Positions 60,329-61,596 of a stretch of 61,596 nucleotides of DNA are shown in pieces (position 1 is the stretch's first letter; every line of letters begins with the position of its first letter). The stretch comes from SICU01 sp038045445. Its GTDB lineage: Archaea; Nanobdellota; Nanobdellia; Pacearchaeales; GW2011-AR1. Below the pieces are notes generated by a model. That model did no database searches and was not told where the DNA came from. It worked only from the letters and a program-made list of their open reading frames with translations. The translations under genes and the position numbers were made by a program. Where the stretch lies: positions 1-61,596 of the forward strand of contig JBBSYC010000003.1 of the NCBI GenBank assembly GCA_038045445.1. Reading direction: 5' to 3'.

Positions 60329-60427
60329 AAATCTTACATTTTCTAACTATTTTTAACATTTTTATTTATAGATATGAGAAAGATTTAAAGTGAATAAGAA
60401 TAAATATAACCAACTCTTCATATTATA

Positions 60428-60976
60428 ATGAAACTCGAGAAATGCAAGGTAACGAAACACCCTGAAATTGCAAAAGAAATTGAGAAACTTAAAATGAGGG
60501 GCTTTGGGTTAAGGACAATTAAATCTCTTATTTCTCAAGAACACGGAATTGAATTTAGCCACCAGACAATCGCTAATTATCTTGATACAAAGGGCGTTTC
60601 AATGGAAGTTATTATAGAAACAGACAAATCTTTGAAAAAAGAAGCTGAAGATTGGCAGAATAGATATTATGAGAGATATAAGAGGTTATGTGGTTGGAGC
60701 GATGATTTAGGAGATATGATGGATAAGCTAAAGAACCAACTAACTCCTGAAGAATACCTAAAGTATGCTCCACTTATAATAGCCTTATCAAAAGAAATAT
60801 TAAATCAGTTAGAATTTATCCGAAAAGAGCAAGAAAGAGTGGACAACAAAAAGAAAGAAGAACGCCCAAGTAATAAGGACTCATTACAAGAACTAATAAA
60901 AAACTTAGGAGAGTTAGAAAGAGAAGGTATAGTGACAGTCAATCCAAAATACAGAGAGTTAATTGTTTTAAGATAG
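60428..60976 (+). CDS. helix-turn-helix and coiled-coil protein
   Basis: 182 residues. Residues 10-60 (KEIEKLKMRGFGLRTIKSLI, EFSHQTIANYLDTKG) form a helix-turn-helix like those in phage small terminases or recombinase N-termini. The remainder is charged and helical (DWQNRYYERYKRL, LEFIRKEQERVDNKKKE). DNA binding is likely; the exact family is not recognised. It could be a remnant of viral DNA packaging or a regulator. Confidence 0.6.
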   Translation: MKLEKCKVTKHPEIAKEIEKLKMRGFGLRTIKSLISQEHGIEFSHQTIANYLDTKGVSMEVIIETDKSLKKEAEDWQNRYYERYKRLCGWSDDLGDMMDKLKNQLTPEEYLKYAPLIIALSKEILNQLEFIRKEQERVDNKKKEERPSNKDSLQELIKNLGELEREGIVTVNPKYRELIVLR

Positions 60977-60994
60977 TGTCAATATTTCGTCAAA

Positions 60995-61492
60995 CTATAT
61001 TAAACCTTCATTAAGTAAGACAATTTGAAGTATTTCATGTACTACTTTAAATGAATGCTCTACAAGATTCATATTTCTTTGTCCAATACTATCATCCCTC
61101 TCCAAATCCTTTGCTCCATGATTAAGATTACCTCTTGGAACATAGCAGAAGTTTAATATTTCATTTAAGTCTTTCTCAGAATTAAGGTAAAAAACCTTAT
61201 TATTTTCCACATTAACAACGGGGCTTTCTTTAATTAGGATCTTAATACTGTTCTTGAATAAGTCGGTTTTATTCCAGTTGTTAAACATTATTTGATGAGC
61301 TTGTGCAAACTTTTCTCTTTTGTTTCTATTATTTCCAGAATACCCCTTATGATCCAAAAAACCATCAAATGCTGTCCAAATATCTCTTAATCCTTCTGCA
61401 TAGAATAGTTTATCCAATCCATCTCTCAAACCAATTATCTTTTTGTTAGCTCTCTTGTAATGAGTTAAGCAAGCCTCTTTACTTTCAGCCAT
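60995..61492 (-). CDS. HEPN-like helical protein
   Basis: 165 residues, all helical. RGNLNH near residue 125 is an RxxxxH motif as in HEPN domains, preceded by helices WTAFDGFLDHKG and AQAHQIMFNNWNK. No signal peptide. It ends 18 bp from the convergent HTH gene. TATA-like ATAAATCTTTAAATG upstream. Possibly a second ribonuclease-like protein of the island; untested. Confidence 0.6.
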   Translation of the reverse strand: MAESKEACLTHYKRANKKIIGLRDGLDKLFYAEGLRDIWTAFDGFLDHKGYSGNNRNKREKFAQAHQIMFNNWNKTDLFKNSIKILIKESPVVNVENNKVFYLNSEKDLNEILNFCYVPRGNLNHGAKDLERDDSIGQRNMNLVEHSFKVVHEILQIVLLNEGLI

Positions 61493-61596
61493 ATTCTTCT
61501 GAAATCATTTGTACATTTAAAGATTTATATTGTAATTTCTAAATGTAGTATCCCGAAATTATTGCACCCCTATCTTGAACGTTATTTCTATGTAAT

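Overview
The window looks like a chromosome segment of a DPANN archaeon, probably of the Woesearchaeota/Pacearchaeota type. The archaeal signs are ribosomal proteins eL8 (L7Ae), eS28, eL24 and uS10, EF-1A, Kae1, an Ogg2-type glycosylase, a tRNA-Leu with an intron after position 37, and TATA boxes 22-30 nt upstream of many start codons (leaderless transcripts). The signs of the DPANN group are a bacterial-type DNA gyrase (GyrA and GyrB), very large secreted Asn/Gly/Ser-rich proteins, AT-rich DNA, few metabolic enzymes, and archaeal genes interleaved with bacterial-type ones. The exact lineage is inferred.

Layout. 0.1-4.8 kb: gyrB, a very acidic small protein, then gyrA. 5-6.5 kb: hypothetical gene and the L7Ae-S28e-L24e operon. 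6.6-12.3 kb: HTTM membrane protein and a 1414-residue secreted Gly/Tyr/Ser-rich protein. 12.4-21.5 kb: pyrB, tRNA hydroxylase TrhO, Kef-type antiporter, a possible stand-alone ncRNA, a His-rich membrane protein with a CcdA-like partner, and a Ca2+-type P-ATPase. 21.5-25.6 kb: uS10, a flavoprotein and a thymidylate group (MazG, two-domain ThyX, thymidylate kinase). 25.6-32.5 kb: a variable zone between tRNA-Ser and tRNA-Leu and just beyond, with Fic, a DUF84 gene broken by one in-frame TAG, EF-1A, small proteins, three copies of a structured repeat, and two tandem duplications of the tRNA-Leu 3' end. 32.6-41.2 kb: a lyase-like surface protein, a Fur regulator divergent from a ZIP transporter with a Fur-like box between them, a repair/redox operon, a YchF-like GTPase and a small metallopeptidase. 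41.3-54 kb: a cell-surface locus with a 2178-residue LamG protein and eight smaller envelope proteins. 54-56.4 kb: coiled-coil protein, DUF192, a tiny basic protein, Kae1 and a cupredoxin. 56.5-61.5 kb, beyond tRNA-Asp: an island-like group with an Mrr-like nuclease, an HNH protein and two proteins with HEPN-type RxxxxH motifs.

The strongest candidates for something undescribed are: (1) a dispersed family of structured intergenic elements with a constant 5' hairpin and covarying arms; (2) the tandem units in the tRNA-Leu 3' trailer, each ending in a copy of the tRNA 3' end; (3) the acidic protein translated inside the gyrase operon; and (4) the multi-gene surface-fibre-like locus. No CRISPR array, rRNA, transposase or integrase gene was recognised. 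Family names come from motif recognition by eye; no database search was run.
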